A stretch of 64,000 bases of DNA from Ureibacillus massiliensis 4400831 = CIP 108448 = CCUG 49529 (GCF_000772965.1 NZ_JPVQ01000013.1:37094-101093); one strand, 5' to 3'; positions 25,989 to 36,545 are shown, counted from the first letter of the stretch. The notes: generated by a model from the letters alone, not told the origin. Numbers and translations: made by a program.

Positions 25989-26024
25989 TATGCGTTAATT
26001 CACAAGGATTAACGCAATTTTTTT
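25989..26024 (+). terminator. Terminator after DHFR-like gene
   Basis: TGCGTTAAT (25991-25999) pairs with ATTAACGCA (26008-26016), followed by ATTTTTTTAG. Confidence 0.85.
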
Positions 26025-26118
26025 AGAATTATATATTTAATAACTGTTTGCGGGTTATTTAGTGAGTAAAAATTAATAAAATATAAAGATAATATTTTTA
26101 GTAAAAGGGGGATTTTAT

Positions 26119-27039
26119 ATGCGTATTCTAGTTTTAGGCGCTGGAGGGATTGGTGGATATTTTGGAGGTCGTTTAGCAGAAAAAGGAGAAGACGTTACGT
26201 TTCTCGTACGAAATAGACGAAAACAACAGATTGAACAAAAGGGTTTAAACATTAGAAGTATAAACGGAGATTTTACATTTACACCAAAATTAATTACTAA
26301 AACAGATAATGAAATACCTTTTGATGTTGTGTTATTTTCAACAAAAGCGTATCACTTAGATGCAGCCATTAACGATTTAAAACCATTTGTAGGTGAAGAT
26401 ACGGTAATCATTCCACTATTAAATGGCATCGCCCATGTACCGCCATTAAAAGAAGCTTTTGGAGACGAACAAGTGATTGGAGGGCTATGCTTTATTGAAA
26501 CAACGTTAAATGAGGATGGTGACGTTGTTCAAACAAGCAAGGCTCACAGACTTGTATTTGGTGAATTCAATCAGGAGAAGACAGAGCGAGTACAAAAAAT
26601 TGCGGATGTGTTCAGTGATACTAAAGCAAGCTTTGTATTAAGCGAACATATTGTGCAAGATATGTGGCATAAATATATGTTTATCACTGCTTTGTCAGGG
26701 GTGACTACATTAACACGTGCGCCAATCGGGCCTATTCGTGAAAGTGAAGGAGGACAAGCCTTTATCCGCCAATTATTTGAAGAAATCGCTCAAATTATGA
26801 GAGTACATGGCGCACCAATTGCTGAGCATATTGTCGATACTCATATGCAGACAATAGATACTCTTTCTTACGACATGAAAGCATCTATGCAACGGGATAT
26901 GGAAAAAGGATTATCAATCGAAGGCGATCACTTACAGGGCTACTTATTAAACTTAGCGAAAGAACACAATATAGATGCACCACTTCTGAAAACGATATAC
27001 CAAAATTTAAAAGTTTATGAAAAGATGCTACAGGAATAA
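26119..27039 (+). CDS. Ketopantoate reductase family protein (PanE/ApbA)
   Basis: 306 residues. The Rossmann motif GAGGIGGYFGG is at about 7-17, followed by the ApbA N-terminal domain (VLFSTKAYHLDAAINDLKPF, IIPLLNGI) and the helical C-terminal domain (MWHKYMFITALSGVTTLTRAP, then a conserved SMQRDMEKGLSIEGDHLQGY). The family reduces 2-dehydropantoate to pantoate with NADPH, but paralogues act on other 2-oxo acids. There is no pan gene nearby, so the pantothenate role is only presumed. A strong GGGGG precedes the ATG. Confidence 0.85.
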   Translation: MRILVLGAGGIGGYFGGRLAEKGEDVTFLVRNRRKQQIEQKGLNIRSINGDFTFTPKLITKTDNEIPFDVVLFSTKAYHLDAAINDLKPFVGEDTVIIPLLNGIAHVPPLKEAFGDEQVIGGLCFIETTLNEDGDVVQTSKAHRLVFGEFNQEKTERVQKIADVFSDTKASFVLSEHIVQDMWHKYMFITALSGVTTLTRAPIGPIRESEGGQAFIRQLFEEIAQIMRVHGAPIAEHIVDTHMQTIDTLSYDMKASMQRDMEKGLSIEGDHLQGYLLNLAKEHNIDAPLLKTIYQNLKVYEKMLQE

Positions 27040-27054
27040 ATAACATGAAGTCTA

Positions 27055-27082
27055 TTGGGTTGCTAAGGCAGCCCTTTTTTCA
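27055..27082 (+). terminator. Terminator after PanE-like gene
   Basis: GGGTTGC (27057-27063) and GCAGCCC (27068-27074) form a short G+C-rich hairpin followed by TTTTTT. Confidence 0.85.
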
Positions 27083-27187
27083 TTTAATAAAGTGGAAACA
27101 AGCGTTAGTAGTCGTTAGTAGTTTTATTTGCTTTAATCCGCTTTAATTCAATCAAAACGGAAATACTAAAAATAAGGAGGATTGACG

Positions 27188-27895
27188 ATGAAAAGATTTT
27201 TCTTATTTTTATTAATTTCTATGTTTTATTGTCATACAAAGAATGTTACTGCAGCTGAACGGCTTGTTACTTCTTTCGTTATATCGGATGAATGGTATCA
27301 CAATATTTTTTTAATAGCGGATAAAGTAAATAGTATGGCCACAACTAATTTTACTGTTCAAATTGGTAGTAGTGAAGACAATGTTGGCGGGGAATTATTA
27401 TACAATTTTCCTAATTGGTATAACGCTAAGTTTGCTCCAGCTTTATTTTATGAAGATATTAATGCAGACTCTCATAAAGATATTGTAGTGGCGCTAATTT
27501 CTGGTGCTGGTTCAGGACTTTCCACTAAAGAGATTCATGTATTAAATCAAATTCATGATCCAACTAGGAGATTTGAAGAGGTTCCAGTGGAGTCTATAAA
27601 TGATGCAGTTAAACGACTCGTTAAAATGGAGCGTCAAGAAGAACAAGTAACGATTTTAATTGGCGAAAAGAAATATATTGTTAATATTTCAACGTTTAAT
27701 TATAACGAACTGTCTCATGACCGCCCGTTTGTAGGGATGCTAGAGGATTATAAGGTTGAAAATGGCGTTCTATACGGTTTTACGACAGTATTTGTCTCTA
27801 TAGGTGGATATGTGGGAGAGTTAAAGATACAGTATGGTTGGAATGGGAAAATGTATAAAGCAATGTCCATTTCATTCGACGAGGCAAAATCATAA
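27188..27895 (+). CDS. Secreted protein of unknown function
   Basis: 235 residues with an N-terminal signal peptide (KRFFLFLLISMFYCHTKNVTA, probable cut after the second Ala near 21-22). The mature part has an FG-GAP/VCBS-like acidic turn, YEDINADSHKDIVVAL, then a beta-rich C-terminus (YVGELKIQYGWNG). It may be an extracellular or cell-wall-associated beta protein. The ATG at 27188 lies 7 nt after GGAGG. The 200 bp downstream hold a broken coding fragment, so it may once have been part of a larger locus. Confidence 0.65.
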   Translation: MKRFFLFLLISMFYCHTKNVTAAERLVTSFVISDEWYHNIFLIADKVNSMATTNFTVQIGSSEDNVGGELLYNFPNWYNAKFAPALFYEDINADSHKDIVVALISGAGSGLSTKEIHVLNQIHDPTRRFEEVPVESINDAVKRLVKMERQEEQVTILIGEKKYIVNISTFNYNELSHDRPFVGMLEDYKVENGVLYGFTTVFVSIGGYVGELKIQYGWNGKMYKAMSISFDEAKS

Positions 27896-27901
27896 CCGAA
27901 C

Positions 27902-28122
27902 TTTATACAAGAAGGAGTACCATCTGAATTTGATAAAGAATTTACCTATTTTGAATTAAAGATTTAGATGTCAGTCATCTTAAAGAGTTAGCTCCAATAA
28001 GTGTTGCAAAATTATATGTAAAAGCAGGAATTGAAAAGAAATACAATGTTCAATATGCCTTATATACGGATTAGGACAGAGCATATAATGTGGTCGGAAG
28101 AGGAGCAAAATGGAGACTCTAA
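27902..28122 (+). pseudogene. Frameshifted gene remnant
   Basis: Coding traces without a complete ORF. One frame gives FIQEGVPSEFDKEFTYFELK and stops. The next frame, shifted by one, gives DVSHLKELAPISVAKLYVKA, continues to YALYTD and stops, then resumes in phase as DRAYNVVGRGAKWRL. Neither end has a start codon with a ribosome site. I do not recognise the parent family. The fragment begins within 10 bp of the stop of the secreted protein, so it may be the end of a neighbouring gene that decayed. Confidence 0.55.
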
Positions 28123-28447
28123 ATCTACGTAAGACAAATAAAGACATCTAAGTGATATTTACTTTTAATTTTATACAACAAACAAAAAATTTTTTCATCT
28201 AATCCCTAAAAATATTTACTATAATACTATAATTTAATCCTCTATATTAGAAAAATGAACGGGAAGTATATCGCTTCCCGTTTTTATTATTTCTCAAGAA
28301 AAATAAGGATCAACAGGCTCTTATTTTATTTGCAAACAAAAAATTCATCCACTTTTCCATAGTATCCTTGAATAAAAAAATTTCTTAAGTTACCGCATTA
28401 TATTTCTGTTTTACGAACAAAAAATTCTCTTTAAGACAAAAAAGTGA
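28123..28447. other. Spacer before aldarate operon promoter
   Basis: AT-rich, no supportable ORF. It contains a terminator at 28258-28288 and an inverted half-site TTAAGACAA at 28431-28439, discussed with the operator of the aldarate operon. Confidence 0.5.
28258..28288 (+). terminator. Terminator before aldarate operon
   Basis: AACGGGAAG (28258-28266) pairs with CTTCCCGTT (28274-28282), followed by a T-rich run. It insulates the operon promoter from upstream transcription. Confidence 0.85.
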
Positions 28448-28477
28448 TTGACCTAAAAATAAATATTGTCTTACAAT
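28448..28477 (+). promoter_or_regulatory. Promoter and overlapping FadR-type operator of aldarate operon
   Basis: TTGACC (28448-28453) and TACAAT (28472-28477) are separated by 18 bp, a good sigma-A promoter. The -10 lies inside the palindrome ATTGT-CTT-ACAAT (28465-28477), which has the TTGTnnnACAA form bound by FadR-subfamily GntR proteins. The same TTGTCTTA core appears inverted at 28431-28438 and twice before the GntR gene (39230-39237, 39253-39260). Inference: the regulator at 39299 represses this promoter. Confidence 0.7.
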
Positions 28478-28527
28478 TAAAGCGAATTAAGATAATTCAA
28501 AAAATTGAGTCAAACAGGGGGGGTTTG

Positions 28528-29034
28528 ATGAGTAGTCAAACGAATCGTGATTTTGTAACTAGTGGCTTTATGTTTGTTGTGGGGATTATTGCTTTTGTTT
28601 TGACTTTTAGCTTCAAATCGTTTGAGGGGACAAATTTTGGCGTTGGCGTAGAATTCATGCCACGAGTGATTGCAGTTTTAATTCTATTAACCTCAGTCAT
28701 TATTTTTGTAAACGCTTTAAAAAGTAGAAGTAAGAAAACAAATGATACGAATTTAGAAGCGGAAGAAATCGTTGAACAAGAAACTGAAAGTAAAAATTAT
28801 AAAAAATTGGTGATCAGTATTATTGCAATGCTTATTTATATCTTGTTAACACCAATTCTAGGTTTCTTAATAGCGACAGCATTATTTTTAATAGCCCAAA
28901 TGTTAATCATTTCAAATTTTGCTAAAGAAAAGATTATTTTATTTCTCGTAATATCGATTCTGATGGCTGTGATTGTGAATTACGTTTTCAGAAATGTCTT
29001 TTACGTAATGCTCCCTCAAGGGATTTTAGGATAG
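28528..29034 (+). CDS. tctB: Tripartite tricarboxylate transporter small permease TctB
   Basis: 168 residues with four predicted membrane helices (about 10-30, 45-63, 95-130 as two, 135-165), the form of TctB. It is the small membrane subunit of a TTT secondary transporter that takes up carboxylates using a binding protein. The ATG at 28528 follows AGGGGGGG; a longer frame starting at 28444 would run through the promoter and is rejected. It is the first gene of the aldarate operon and 10 bp before tctA. Confidence 0.85.
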   Translation: MSSQTNRDFVTSGFMFVVGIIAFVLTFSFKSFEGTNFGVGVEFMPRVIAVLILLTSVIIFVNALKSRSKKTNDTNLEAEEIVEQETESKNYKKLVISIIAMLIYILLTPILGFLIATALFLIAQMLIISNFAKEKIILFLVISILMAVIVNYVFRNVFYVMLPQGILG

Positions 29035-29044
29035 GGGTGATTAA

Positions 29045-30541
29045 ATGCTAGAAATGCTATTAGAGGGATTCTCCGGTGTAATGAATGTAACGACAATCTT
29101 ATTAATACTTGGAGGAACCATTTTAGGATTAATTTTTGGATCCATTCCTGGTCTTACAGCAACGATGGCTGTTGCGATTTGTTTACCGATTACCTATGGA
29201 ATGCATCCTGTAGCGGGGATGTCGCTTTTAATGGGACTATATATCGGAGGTGTTTCAGGAGGTTTAATTCCAGCGATTTTATTAAAGTTGCCGGGAACAC
29301 CTTCATCAATTGCAACAACATTCGATGGTTATCCAATGGCTCAAAAAGGGCAGGCGGGAAAAGCATTTTCTTTTGCTATAGTATCCTCATTTTTGGGTGG
29401 GCTAATAAGCATCATGTTATTAATAATGATAGCGCCTCCATTAGGTCAGTTTGCATTAAAGTTCGGACCCTATGAATATTTTGCTATCGTTATATTCTCA
29501 CTAACATTGATTGCAACTTTATCAGGTGATTCCCTTGCAAAAGGGGTTTTAGCAGGGTTAATGGGTATTGGGTTTGCAATGGTTGGATCTGCACCAATCG
29601 ATGCATTTCCTCGGTTTACATTCGGCTTTAGTGAATTAGATGCAGGGTTTGACTTAATGCCATTATTAATCGGTTTATTTGCAGTATCTGAAATTTTGTT
29701 AGTAGCAGAGAAAAAGGGACTCCAAAAAATAAAATATGACTTGAAAAAAATAAGCTATAAAGTTCCCTTTAAGGAGTATTTAAGTGAAAAGTGGAACTTC
29801 ATTCGATCTTGTGCAATCGGTATCGGTATTGGAATCTTACCAGGAATTGGTGGAGGAACAGCTAATCTTATCGCATATGCTGCTGCAAAGAATGCTTCTA
29901 AAAAACCGAAAGAATATGGTACTGGCGTTCCAGGTGGTGTTGTTGCATCGGAAACATCGAATAATGCGGCAGTTGGAGGCGCTTTAATTCCACTAGTCTC
30001 CTTAGGTATTCCGGGGGATACAGTAACAGCAATGTTATTAGGAGGATTAGTCTTACACGGATTACAACCAGGACCTTTATTATTCCAAAATAGTGGAGAT
30101 GTTGTTTACGGTATTTTTGCAGCATTACTTATTGCAAATTTATTCATGGCAATCCTTCTATTTGTAGGAATGAGGGGATTCATTAAACTATTAAGCATTC
30201 CTCAATACATTTTATTACCAATCATTTTTGCGCTTTGTGTTGTAGGTGCTTACGGTGTAAACAACCGTATGTTCGATGTATATGCATTACTATTCTTCGG
30301 TATCGTTGGTTACTTAATGAGTAAGGCGAAAATTCCATTAACACCATTAGTACTAGGCTTTATTTTAGGACCTCTATTAGAAACAAATTTACGTCGTGGT
30401 TTAATGCTATCACAAGGGGATTTTTCACCATTTATAACTCAACCGATCGCAGCAGTATTTTTAATTATTACTGTCGTATCAGTGGGATGGAAAATTTGGA
30501 AATCTTTTAGTAAGAGTAAGAAAATTTCTTTCGAAAATTAA
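29045..30541 (+). CDS. tctA: Tripartite tricarboxylate transporter large permease TctA
   Basis: 498 residues with about eleven or twelve membrane helices. TctA hallmarks: FGSIPGLTATMAVAICLPIT near the N-terminus, GGVSGGLIPAILLKLPGTP, and in the second half GIGIGILPGIGGGTANLIAY and GVVASETSNNAAVGGALIP. It forms the translocation channel with TctB and receives substrate from the TctC-type binding protein encoded next. Context suggests a sugar diacid such as glucarate or galactarate rather than citrate. Confidence 0.95.
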   Translation: MLEMLLEGFSGVMNVTTILLILGGTILGLIFGSIPGLTATMAVAICLPITYGMHPVAGMSLLMGLYIGGVSGGLIPAILLKLPGTPSSIATTFDGYPMAQKGQAGKAFSFAIVSSFLGGLISIMLLIMIAPPLGQFALKFGPYEYFAIVIFSLTLIATLSGDSLAKGVLAGLMGIGFAMVGSAPIDAFPRFTFGFSELDAGFDLMPLLIGLFAVSEILLVAEKKGLQKIKYDLKKISYKVPFKEYLSEKWNFIRSCAIGIGIGILPGIGGGTANLIAYAAAKNASKKPKEYGTGVPGGVVASETSNNAAVGGALIPLVSLGIPGDTVTAMLLGGLVLHGLQPGPLLFQNSGDVVYGIFAALLIANLFMAILLFVGMRGFIKLLSIPQYILLPIIFALCVVGAYGVNNRMFDVYALLFFGIVGYLMSKAKIPLTPLVLGFILGPLLETNLRRGLMLSQGDFSPFITQPIAAVFLIITVVSVGWKIWKSFSKSKKISFEN

Positions 30542-30561
30542 AAAACAAGGGGGATTTTGAA

Positions 30562-31566
30562 ATGAAAAAATTACTTTTAACTTTACTCACGATTATTGGG
30601 GTGTTCATGTTAGCTGCATGTGGAAGCGGAAATGAGTCTGGTGGAGGAACCGGTGGATCTTCTGCAAATGGATCAGGGGATACAGGATCAGATTATCCGA
30701 AAAAACCAATTGAAGTGGTGGTACCAGCTGGAGCGGGGGGCGATACAGACTTAAATACTCGTACTCTAGCAAAATATATTGAGAAAGAATTAGGTCAACC
30801 TTTAGTAGTTTCAAATGTTACAGGATCAGGTGGAACAGTTGGTGTTGATAAAGTGATAGATGCTCAAGCTGATGGTTATACGGTTTTAGCTTTCCATAAC
30901 TCAATGTTATTAAACAACTTATACGGATTATCAGAGAAATCCATTGAAGATTTCAAATTTGCAGGTACAGGTGTACTAGACCAAGCAAATACATTTATCG
31001 TATCAAAGGATAGTAAATTTAAAAACCTTGAGGAACTAATTGCCTATGCAAAAGAACATCCAAAAGAAGTAACAATGGCAACAGAAGTAGGTTCGATGAC
31101 GTATATCCAAGTAATGGAGTTCCAACAGTTAACTGGGGTAGAGTTTAACGTTGTTGATATTGGTGGTGCTTCAGACAAACTGACAGCTTTACTTGGTGGT
31201 CGTGTAGACATTTTCCCAACGTCATTAGGTTTCGTAAAAAGCTATATTGAGTCAGGCGATTTTGCATCTTTAGGAGTTATTACTGAAGAGCGTTTAGCAT
31301 CCGCGCCAGATGTACCAACATTCAAAGAACAAGGCGTAGATATGGAAATTGACAAAGTATTTTACTGGGCATTCCCGAAAGAAACACCAGATGAAGTAGT
31401 GCAAGCATTTAGTGATGCAATGGAAAAAGCTGTAGCAAACGAAGAGTTCCAAGAAGAAATTGTTCAATATTGGGTTGAACCAGTGTTCTTAAACGGTGAG
31501 GAAACAAAGCAAAGATTAGAAGATATTACTGAACTCTATAAAAATATTAAAGAATCTACGGAATAA
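30562..31566 (+). CDS. tctC: Tripartite tricarboxylate transporter binding lipoprotein TctC (Bug family)
   Basis: 334 residues. A lipoprotein signal (KLLLTLLTIIGVFMLAAC, Cys near 20) and a Gly/Ser linker precede the Bug-family fold: YPKKPIEVVVPAGAGGDTDL, then VSNVTGSGGTVGVDKVIDA and the domain-crossing DIFPTSLGFV. It captures the substrate outside the membrane for TctAB. Its substrate is inferred from the operon to be an aldarate or related sugar acid. A strong AAGGGGG site precedes the ATG. Confidence 0.93.
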   Translation: MKKLLLTLLTIIGVFMLAACGSGNESGGGTGGSSANGSGDTGSDYPKKPIEVVVPAGAGGDTDLNTRTLAKYIEKELGQPLVVSNVTGSGGTVGVDKVIDAQADGYTVLAFHNSMLLNNLYGLSEKSIEDFKFAGTGVLDQANTFIVSKDSKFKNLEELIAYAKEHPKEVTMATEVGSMTYIQVMEFQQLTGVEFNVVDIGGASDKLTALLGGRVDIFPTSLGFVKSYIESGDFASLGVITEERLASAPDVPTFKEQGVDMEIDKVFYWAFPKETPDEVVQAFSDAMEKAVANEEFQEEIVQYWVEPVFLNGEETKQRLEDITELYKNIKESTE

Positions 31567-31578
31567 GGAGGTGCGATA

Positions 31579-32598
31579 ATGAAAGTTTCTGTAACAGTGA
31601 ATACGACTGATTTAACGGATTTAGATTTAAAGCAAATGGTTCAATTGGGTATAGATTGTGTAGATTTTGGTATGGGTCATTCATTTAAAGATGTAAAGGA
31701 GCAGGGCTATCCAGATTTGGATAGTCTCCTCCAGTTAAAAAAACGGTTGTGGAGCTGGGGACTTGAAATAAACCGAGTAACATTACCAGATATTACAGAA
31801 GACTTTATGAAAGATTTACCGGGTTCAGAAATCCAAATAGAAAATTCCGTAAATGCAGTAAAAGTATTTGGTGAAGCTGGAATTAAAATTGTACGACAAC
31901 GCTTTAAAGGCGATGTTTTTCCTGGCCGTTCCCAATCTTACAAATCGATTCAACGTGGCGGTGCTGTAGGTAGAGGGGAGAGTTTAGGTTTATTAAAAGA
32001 AAAGTCTGATACACCTACAATGGAAGAATTAGAAGTTTGGTGGTCCCAGTTCCAAAAGGCTTATCGCCCAATCGTTTTAACGGGATTAGAAAATGATGTG
32101 AAAGTGGCAATGCATCCGTCTGATACACCCCACCCAGATTCTCCGTTTGGTGGAATTGGACTGAATCGAATTCTAGATGATTTCCCACAAAAAAATGTAG
32201 GATTCGTTTACTGTATTGGCACGAGAGCAGAAGCAGGTGGTTCTTCTCTCGTGATAGATGAGATCAATCATTTTGGGCGTAAGGGGAGAATATTCCTCGT
32301 TCACTTCCGTAATGTAAGAGGAAGTTTACCAACTGCCGGCGCATTCGAAGAAGCGATGCTAGATGATGGCGATTTAAATATGTTTAAAATTTTATTAGAA
32401 CTCGACAAGGTTGGGTATCAAGGCTGTTTAAATCCAGATCACGTTTTAACCTTTGCGGGTGACACACCGGATTTAAACGAAAACTGGGCCTACTCCAATA
32501 TTGGATGGAAACATTCTAGTTTAGGGTTTGCTTATTCAGTTGGTTATATTAAAGCTTTGTTAAATGCATTAGTAGAGTTTAAAGGAAGACCTTATTAA
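31579..32598 (+). CDS. Mannonate dehydratase-like TIM-barrel protein
   Basis: 339 residues with features of the UxuA/xylose-isomerase-like TIM-barrel superfamily: [13 protein letters not shown] (compare HPDDPP of mannonate dehydratase), the metal-site strand [12 protein letters not shown], and CLNPDHV near the C-terminus. UxuA removes water from D-mannonate to give 2-keto-3-deoxygluconate. The rather loose match and its position in a diacid operon leave the true substrate open. It lies 12 bp after tctC and 13 bp before garD, so it is co-transcribed with both. Confidence 0.7.
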   Translation: MKVSVTVNTTDLTDLDLKQMVQLGIDCVDFGMGHSFKDVKEQGYPDLDSLLQLKKRLWSWGLEINRVTLPDITEDFMKDLPGSEIQIENSVNAVKVFGEAGIKIVRQRFKGDVFPGRSQSYKSIQRGGAVGRGESLGLLKEKSDTPTMEELEVWWSQFQKAYRPIVLTGLENDVKVAMHPSDTPHPDSPFGGIGLNRILDDFPQKNVGFVYCIGTRAEAGGSSLVIDEINHFGRKGRIFLVHFRNVRGSLPTAGAFEEAMLDDGDLNMFKILLELDKVGYQGCLNPDHVLTFAGDTPDLNENWAYSNIGWKHSSLGFAYSVGYIKALLNALVEFKGRPY

Positions 32599-32611
32599 AG
32601 GTGGGATAAAA

Positions 32612-34129
32612 ATGGGAGTAAGTACAAAACCGCTTTATATAAAAGTCCATCCAGATGATAATTCAGCAATAGTTGTCAATGAAGGAGGAGTCGAAGCAGG
32701 ATCTAAGTTTGATTCTGGTGTTGAAGCAATTGAAAAGATTCCTCAAGGCCATAAAATTTCACTCGAAACGATTGAAGAAGGCGGTATTATTCGCCGCTAT
32801 GGAGAAATTATTGGTTATGCAGTGAAACGAATCGAGAAGGGGAGCTGGATCCGGGAGTCAATGTTGACATTACCAACGCCTCCTTCCCTTGAAAGCTTAA
32901 GCATTAGTACCAATGTAAATGATGTGAAAGTGGAGCAAACAAATCGTACTTTTAAAGGATTTAAAAATAGCAATGGTACTGTCGGGACAAAAAATATCTT
33001 AGGAATTACAACAAGTGTACAATGTGTTGTCGGTGTCTTAGATTTTGCAGTGCAAAAAATTAAAACCGAACTATTGCCTTTATATCCGAATGTAGATGAT
33101 GTTGTTGCATTAAAGCATGCATACGGATGTGGCGTCGCAATTCAAGCAGATGATGCAGAAATCCCAATCAGAACGATTACAAACCTATCAACACATCCGA
33201 ACTTCGGTGGAGAAGTAATGGTTGTTGGCTTAGGCTGTGAAAAATTACAAGCATCCGTCATTACAAATGATGCAAGTAGTATATTGCTCCTTCAAGAAAA
33301 AACTGGTTTTCAAAATATGGTGGAAGATATTTTGAAAATGGCAGATGAAAAACTGAAAAAATTAAATGCACGTAAGCGAGAAGACTGTCCAATTAGTGAG
33401 CTTGTGATTGGTGTTCAATGCGGTGGAAGTGATGCTTTTTCAGGGGTTACAGCTAATCCAGCTGTCGGTTATGCTTCAGATTTATTGGTAAAAGCAGGTG
33501 CGACTGTACTATTTTCTGAAGTAACAGAAGTTCGAGATGCCATTCATCTTCTGACACCTAGGGCTATTAATGAAGAAGTAGGAACGGGATTAATACGTGA
33601 GATGAAGTGGTATGATCACTATTTATCTAAAGGAAATGCCGATCGCAGCGCCAATCCATCTCCAGGGAATAAAAGAGGTGGACTTTCAAATATTGTAGAA
33701 AAGGCGTTAGGTTCAATTGTGAAATCTGGAACATCGCCAATCGTGGATGTTCTTGCTCCTGGAGAAAAGGTTCGGAAAAAAGGGCTAGTATTTGCAGCTA
33801 CACCTGCAAGTGATTTCGTCTGTGGAACACTTCAAGCGGCATCAGGTATTCATTTGCAAGTTTTTACAACAGGAAGGGGTACACCGTATAACTTACCTGT
33901 CGTACCAGTTATAAAAGTTTCAACTCGTAGCTCTTTAAAGAGAGAATGGCATGACTTAATCGATTTAGATGCTGGAACCATTGCAACAGGTGAAGAAACG
34001 TTAGAAGAGGTTGGGCAAAGACTCTTTGAATCAATCATTCGTGTTGCAAGTGGTGAAGAAGAAACGTGGGGAGATAAATGGGGTATCACAAATGATATTA
34101 CATTATTCAATCCCGCTCCTATTACGTGA
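32612..34129 (+). CDS. garD: Galactarate dehydratase (UxaA/GarD family)
   Basis: 505 residues, the expected length. An N-terminal SAF domain ([16 protein letters not shown], about 1-90) is joined to the UxaA/GarD body with [15 protein letters not shown], the cysteine motif [28 protein letters not shown] and [20 protein letters not shown]. GarD dehydrates meso-galactarate to 5-dehydro-4-deoxy-D-glucarate. The product is the substrate of the KdgD encoded next, which supports galactarate rather than altronate as the natural substrate. Confidence 0.85.
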   Translation: MGVSTKPLYIKVHPDDNSAIVVNEGGVEAGSKFDSGVEAIEKIPQGHKISLETIEEGGIIRRYGEIIGYAVKRIEKGSWIRESMLTLPTPPSLESLSISTNVNDVKVEQTNRTFKGFKNSNGTVGTKNILGITTSVQCVVGVLDFAVQKIKTELLPLYPNVDDVVALKHAYGCGVAIQADDAEIPIRTITNLSTHPNFGGEVMVVGLGCEKLQASVITNDASSILLLQEKTGFQNMVEDILKMADEKLKKLNARKREDCPISELVIGVQCGGSDAFSGVTANPAVGYASDLLVKAGATVLFSEVTEVRDAIHLLTPRAINEEVGTGLIREMKWYDHYLSKGNADRSANPSPGNKRGGLSNIVEKALGSIVKSGTSPIVDVLAPGEKVRKKGLVFAATPASDFVCGTLQAASGIHLQVFTTGRGTPYNLPVVPVIKVSTRSSLKREWHDLIDLDAGTIATGEETLEEVGQRLFESIIRVASGEEETWGDKWGITNDITLFNPAPIT

Positions 34130-34172
34130 AGCTTTGTCTTACAATATTACAAATGGAAAAGGTGGAATAAAC

Positions 34173-35099
34173 ATGACAGTTGAAAGAACAGTTCCGAGAG
34201 GGATTCTAGGTTTTCCAGTAACACCTATGAATGAGGACTTATCTATAAATTATGATAGTTATCAAAAGAATATTGAGTTTTTAATCGAAAATGGATTAAA
34301 TTCAGTGTTTATTGCATGTGGAGCGGGAGAGTTCCATGCGATAAATGATGAAGAGTATGAACAACTCATTATTAAAGCAAAAGAAGTTGTGCAAAACCGT
34401 GTACCAATCTATACAGGTGTGGGTGGCAAAATAACAGAAGCATTAAAACAAGCAGAATTATCAGCAAAACACGGAATTGATGGATACTTAATTTTACCAC
34501 CGTATTTAATCACTCCTTCACAAGATGGTATTTATTCATATTTGAAAACAATTATCGAAAGTACGCAGCTAAATGCAATCGTATATCAAAGAGATAACTG
34601 TGTTATGACGCTAGACACATTAAAAAAATTAGCTGAAATTCCTCAACTAGTAGGTTTTAAAGATGGCATAGGGAATATCGAAACAAATGTTGAGTTTACA
34701 CAAGCTTTGGGAGATCGTTTGGCGTGGATTAATGGTATGCCGTTAGCAGAGGTGACAATGCCAACTTATTTAAATATCGGCTTTGATACTTATTCATCAG
34801 CCATTTCAAACTATATTCCATTTGCATCACGTCAGTACTTCGATGCTCTTTTAAGTGGTGATCAAGAAAAGGTAAAACAACTCTATGAGGATATTATTCT
34901 TCCTATTCACAATATTAGAAAACAAAAGCAAGGCTATGCAGTGTCACTGATTAAAGCGGGAATGAATATTGTTGGCTTACCAGTAGAAACGCATGTCCGT
35001 CCGCCTATTGCGCCAGTCGAGCAAAATCATTACAACGCTTTAGCAGACATTATTAAACTAGCAAAAGAAAAATATGCAGAAGTATCAGGAGGGAAATAA
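34173..35099 (+). CDS. kdgD: 5-dehydro-4-deoxyglucarate dehydratase (KdgD)
   Basis: 308 residues, the same length as B. subtilis YcbC. A DapA-family TIM barrel: GILGFPVTPMNEDLSIN, CGAGEFHAINDEEYEQL, the Tyr of VYQRDN, and the Schiff-base lysine in LVGFKDGIGN. It converts 5-dehydro-4-deoxyglucarate to 2-oxoglutarate semialdehyde, CO2 and water. The ATG at 34173 follows AAAGGTGG; a longer frame overlapping garD is rejected. The stop adjoins the start of the dehydrogenase gene (TAAATG). Confidence 0.93.
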   Translation: MTVERTVPRGILGFPVTPMNEDLSINYDSYQKNIEFLIENGLNSVFIACGAGEFHAINDEEYEQLIIKAKEVVQNRVPIYTGVGGKITEALKQAELSAKHGIDGYLILPPYLITPSQDGIYSYLKTIIESTQLNAIVYQRDNCVMTLDTLKKLAEIPQLVGFKDGIGNIETNVEFTQALGDRLAWINGMPLAEVTMPTYLNIGFDTYSSAISNYIPFASRQYFDALLSGDQEKVKQLYEDIILPIHNIRKQKQGYAVSLIKAGMNIVGLPVETHVRPPIAPVEQNHYNALADIIKLAKEKYAEVSGGK

Positions 35100-36533
35100 A
35101 TGTCGATTTACAACAACTACATTAATGGTGAATGGGTTCCGTCTGAAACGGGTCAATTATTTGAAAGTAAAAATCCCGCTAACGTTAATGAAGTAGTGGG
35201 AGTCGTTCAAAAGTCGAATGAAAATGATGTAAACAAAGCATTTGAAAGTGCAAAAGAAGCGCAAAAGAAATGGGCTCGTTTATCGGGCCCTGCTCGTGGG
35301 GAGCTTTTGCTTAAGGCATCAAATATTTTAGAATCTCGACTAGACGATATTGCGCTAACGATGACGAAAGAAATGGGTAAAACTTTACCGGAAGCAAAAG
35401 GTGAAACAGCGCGCGGAGTGGCTATTTTACGATATTACGCCGGTGAAGGTTCACGTTCTATTGGCGATAACATTCCGTCTTCTGATGCAGATGCATTAAT
35501 GATTACAACACGAGTACCACTTGGTGTAGTAGGTGTTATTACTCCTTGGAACTTCCCGGTTGCTATTCCGATTTGGAAAATGGCGCCAGCTTTAGTTTAT
35601 GGAAATACCGTTGTATTAAAACCAGCTATTGAAACGGCTGTTACTGCTGCGAAAGTGGTGGAGTGTTTCCATGAAGCAGGTTTCCCACCAGGAGTTATCA
35701 ATTTAATTACAGGTTCTGGTGCCGTAATTGGTGATGCGATGGTTGAAAATGAGCATATTAATGCAGTTACATTCACAGGGTCGAACACAGTTGGTAAACA
35801 TATTGGACGAAAAGCCTTTGATCGTGGTGTGAAATATCAGCTTGAAATGGGCGGGAAAAATCCTGTCATTGTTGCAGATGATGCTGATTTGAAATTAGCT
35901 GTGGAGGCTACGATAAGCGGCGGATTACGTTCAACTGGTCAAAAATGTACAGCAACTAGTCGAGTGATTGTACATGAAGCAGTTTATAGCCAATTCAAAG
36001 AACTATTACTTGAAGAAGTTGCGAAAATTACAGTAGGCGATGGTGCTGAAAGTAATATTTGGATGGGTCCATGTGCTAATGAAAGCCAACTAAATACCGT
36101 TCTTTCTTATATTGAAATTGGTAAAGAAGAAGGGGCAACGTTGTTATACGGTGGAAACAAAGTAGAAAAAGGTGGTTATTTTGTAGAGCCAACTGTATTC
36201 GAAGGTGTCTTGCCAACAATGCGTATAGCACGTGAAGAAATATTCGGACCAGTATTAGCCTTAATGAAGGTTTCCTCAATGGAAGAAGCAATTACACTTG
36301 CAAATGATTCGGATTTCGGTTTAAGTGCTTCTATTTTCACAACAAATATTCAAAAAATGCTCGAGTTCATTCGTGAAATGGATGCAGGACTAATTCGCAT
36401 AAATTCAGAAAGTGCAGGAGTAGAATTACAAGCACCGTTTGGTGGTATGAAACAATCCAGCTCTCATTCTCGTGAACAAGGGCGAGCGGCGATCGAATTC
36501 TTTACATCTATTAAAACAGTATTTGTGAAGTAG
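35100..36533 (+). CDS. ycbD: 2-oxoglutarate semialdehyde dehydrogenase (YcbD-like)
   Basis: 477-residue NAD(P)-dependent aldehyde dehydrogenase. Visible family motifs: the NAD-site [24 protein letters not shown], the catalytic Glu in LEMGGKNP, and the nucleophilic Cys in [13 protein letters not shown]. It oxidises the product of KdgD to 2-oxoglutarate, completing the aldarate pathway. It starts one base after the kdgD stop, so translation is coupled. Confidence 0.92.
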   Translation: MSIYNNYINGEWVPSETGQLFESKNPANVNEVVGVVQKSNENDVNKAFESAKEAQKKWARLSGPARGELLLKASNILESRLDDIALTMTKEMGKTLPEAKGETARGVAILRYYAGEGSRSIGDNIPSSDADALMITTRVPLGVVGVITPWNFPVAIPIWKMAPALVYGNTVVLKPAIETAVTAAKVVECFHEAGFPPGVINLITGSGAVIGDAMVENEHINAVTFTGSNTVGKHIGRKAFDRGVKYQLEMGGKNPVIVADDADLKLAVEATISGGLRSTGQKCTATSRVIVHEAVYSQFKELLLEEVAKITVGDGAESNIWMGPCANESQLNTVLSYIEIGKEEGATLLYGGNKVEKGGYFVEPTVFEGVLPTMRIAREEIFGPVLALMKVSSMEEAITLANDSDFGLSASIFTTNIQKMLEFIREMDAGLIRINSESAGVELQAPFGGMKQSSSHSREQGRAAIEFFTSIKTVFVK

Positions 36534-36545
36534 AATGGATTGCTT

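Noticed and set aside
28444..28527. Longer N-terminus for TctB
   Set aside because: It would run through a convincing promoter and operator; ATG 28528 has a strong ribosome site.
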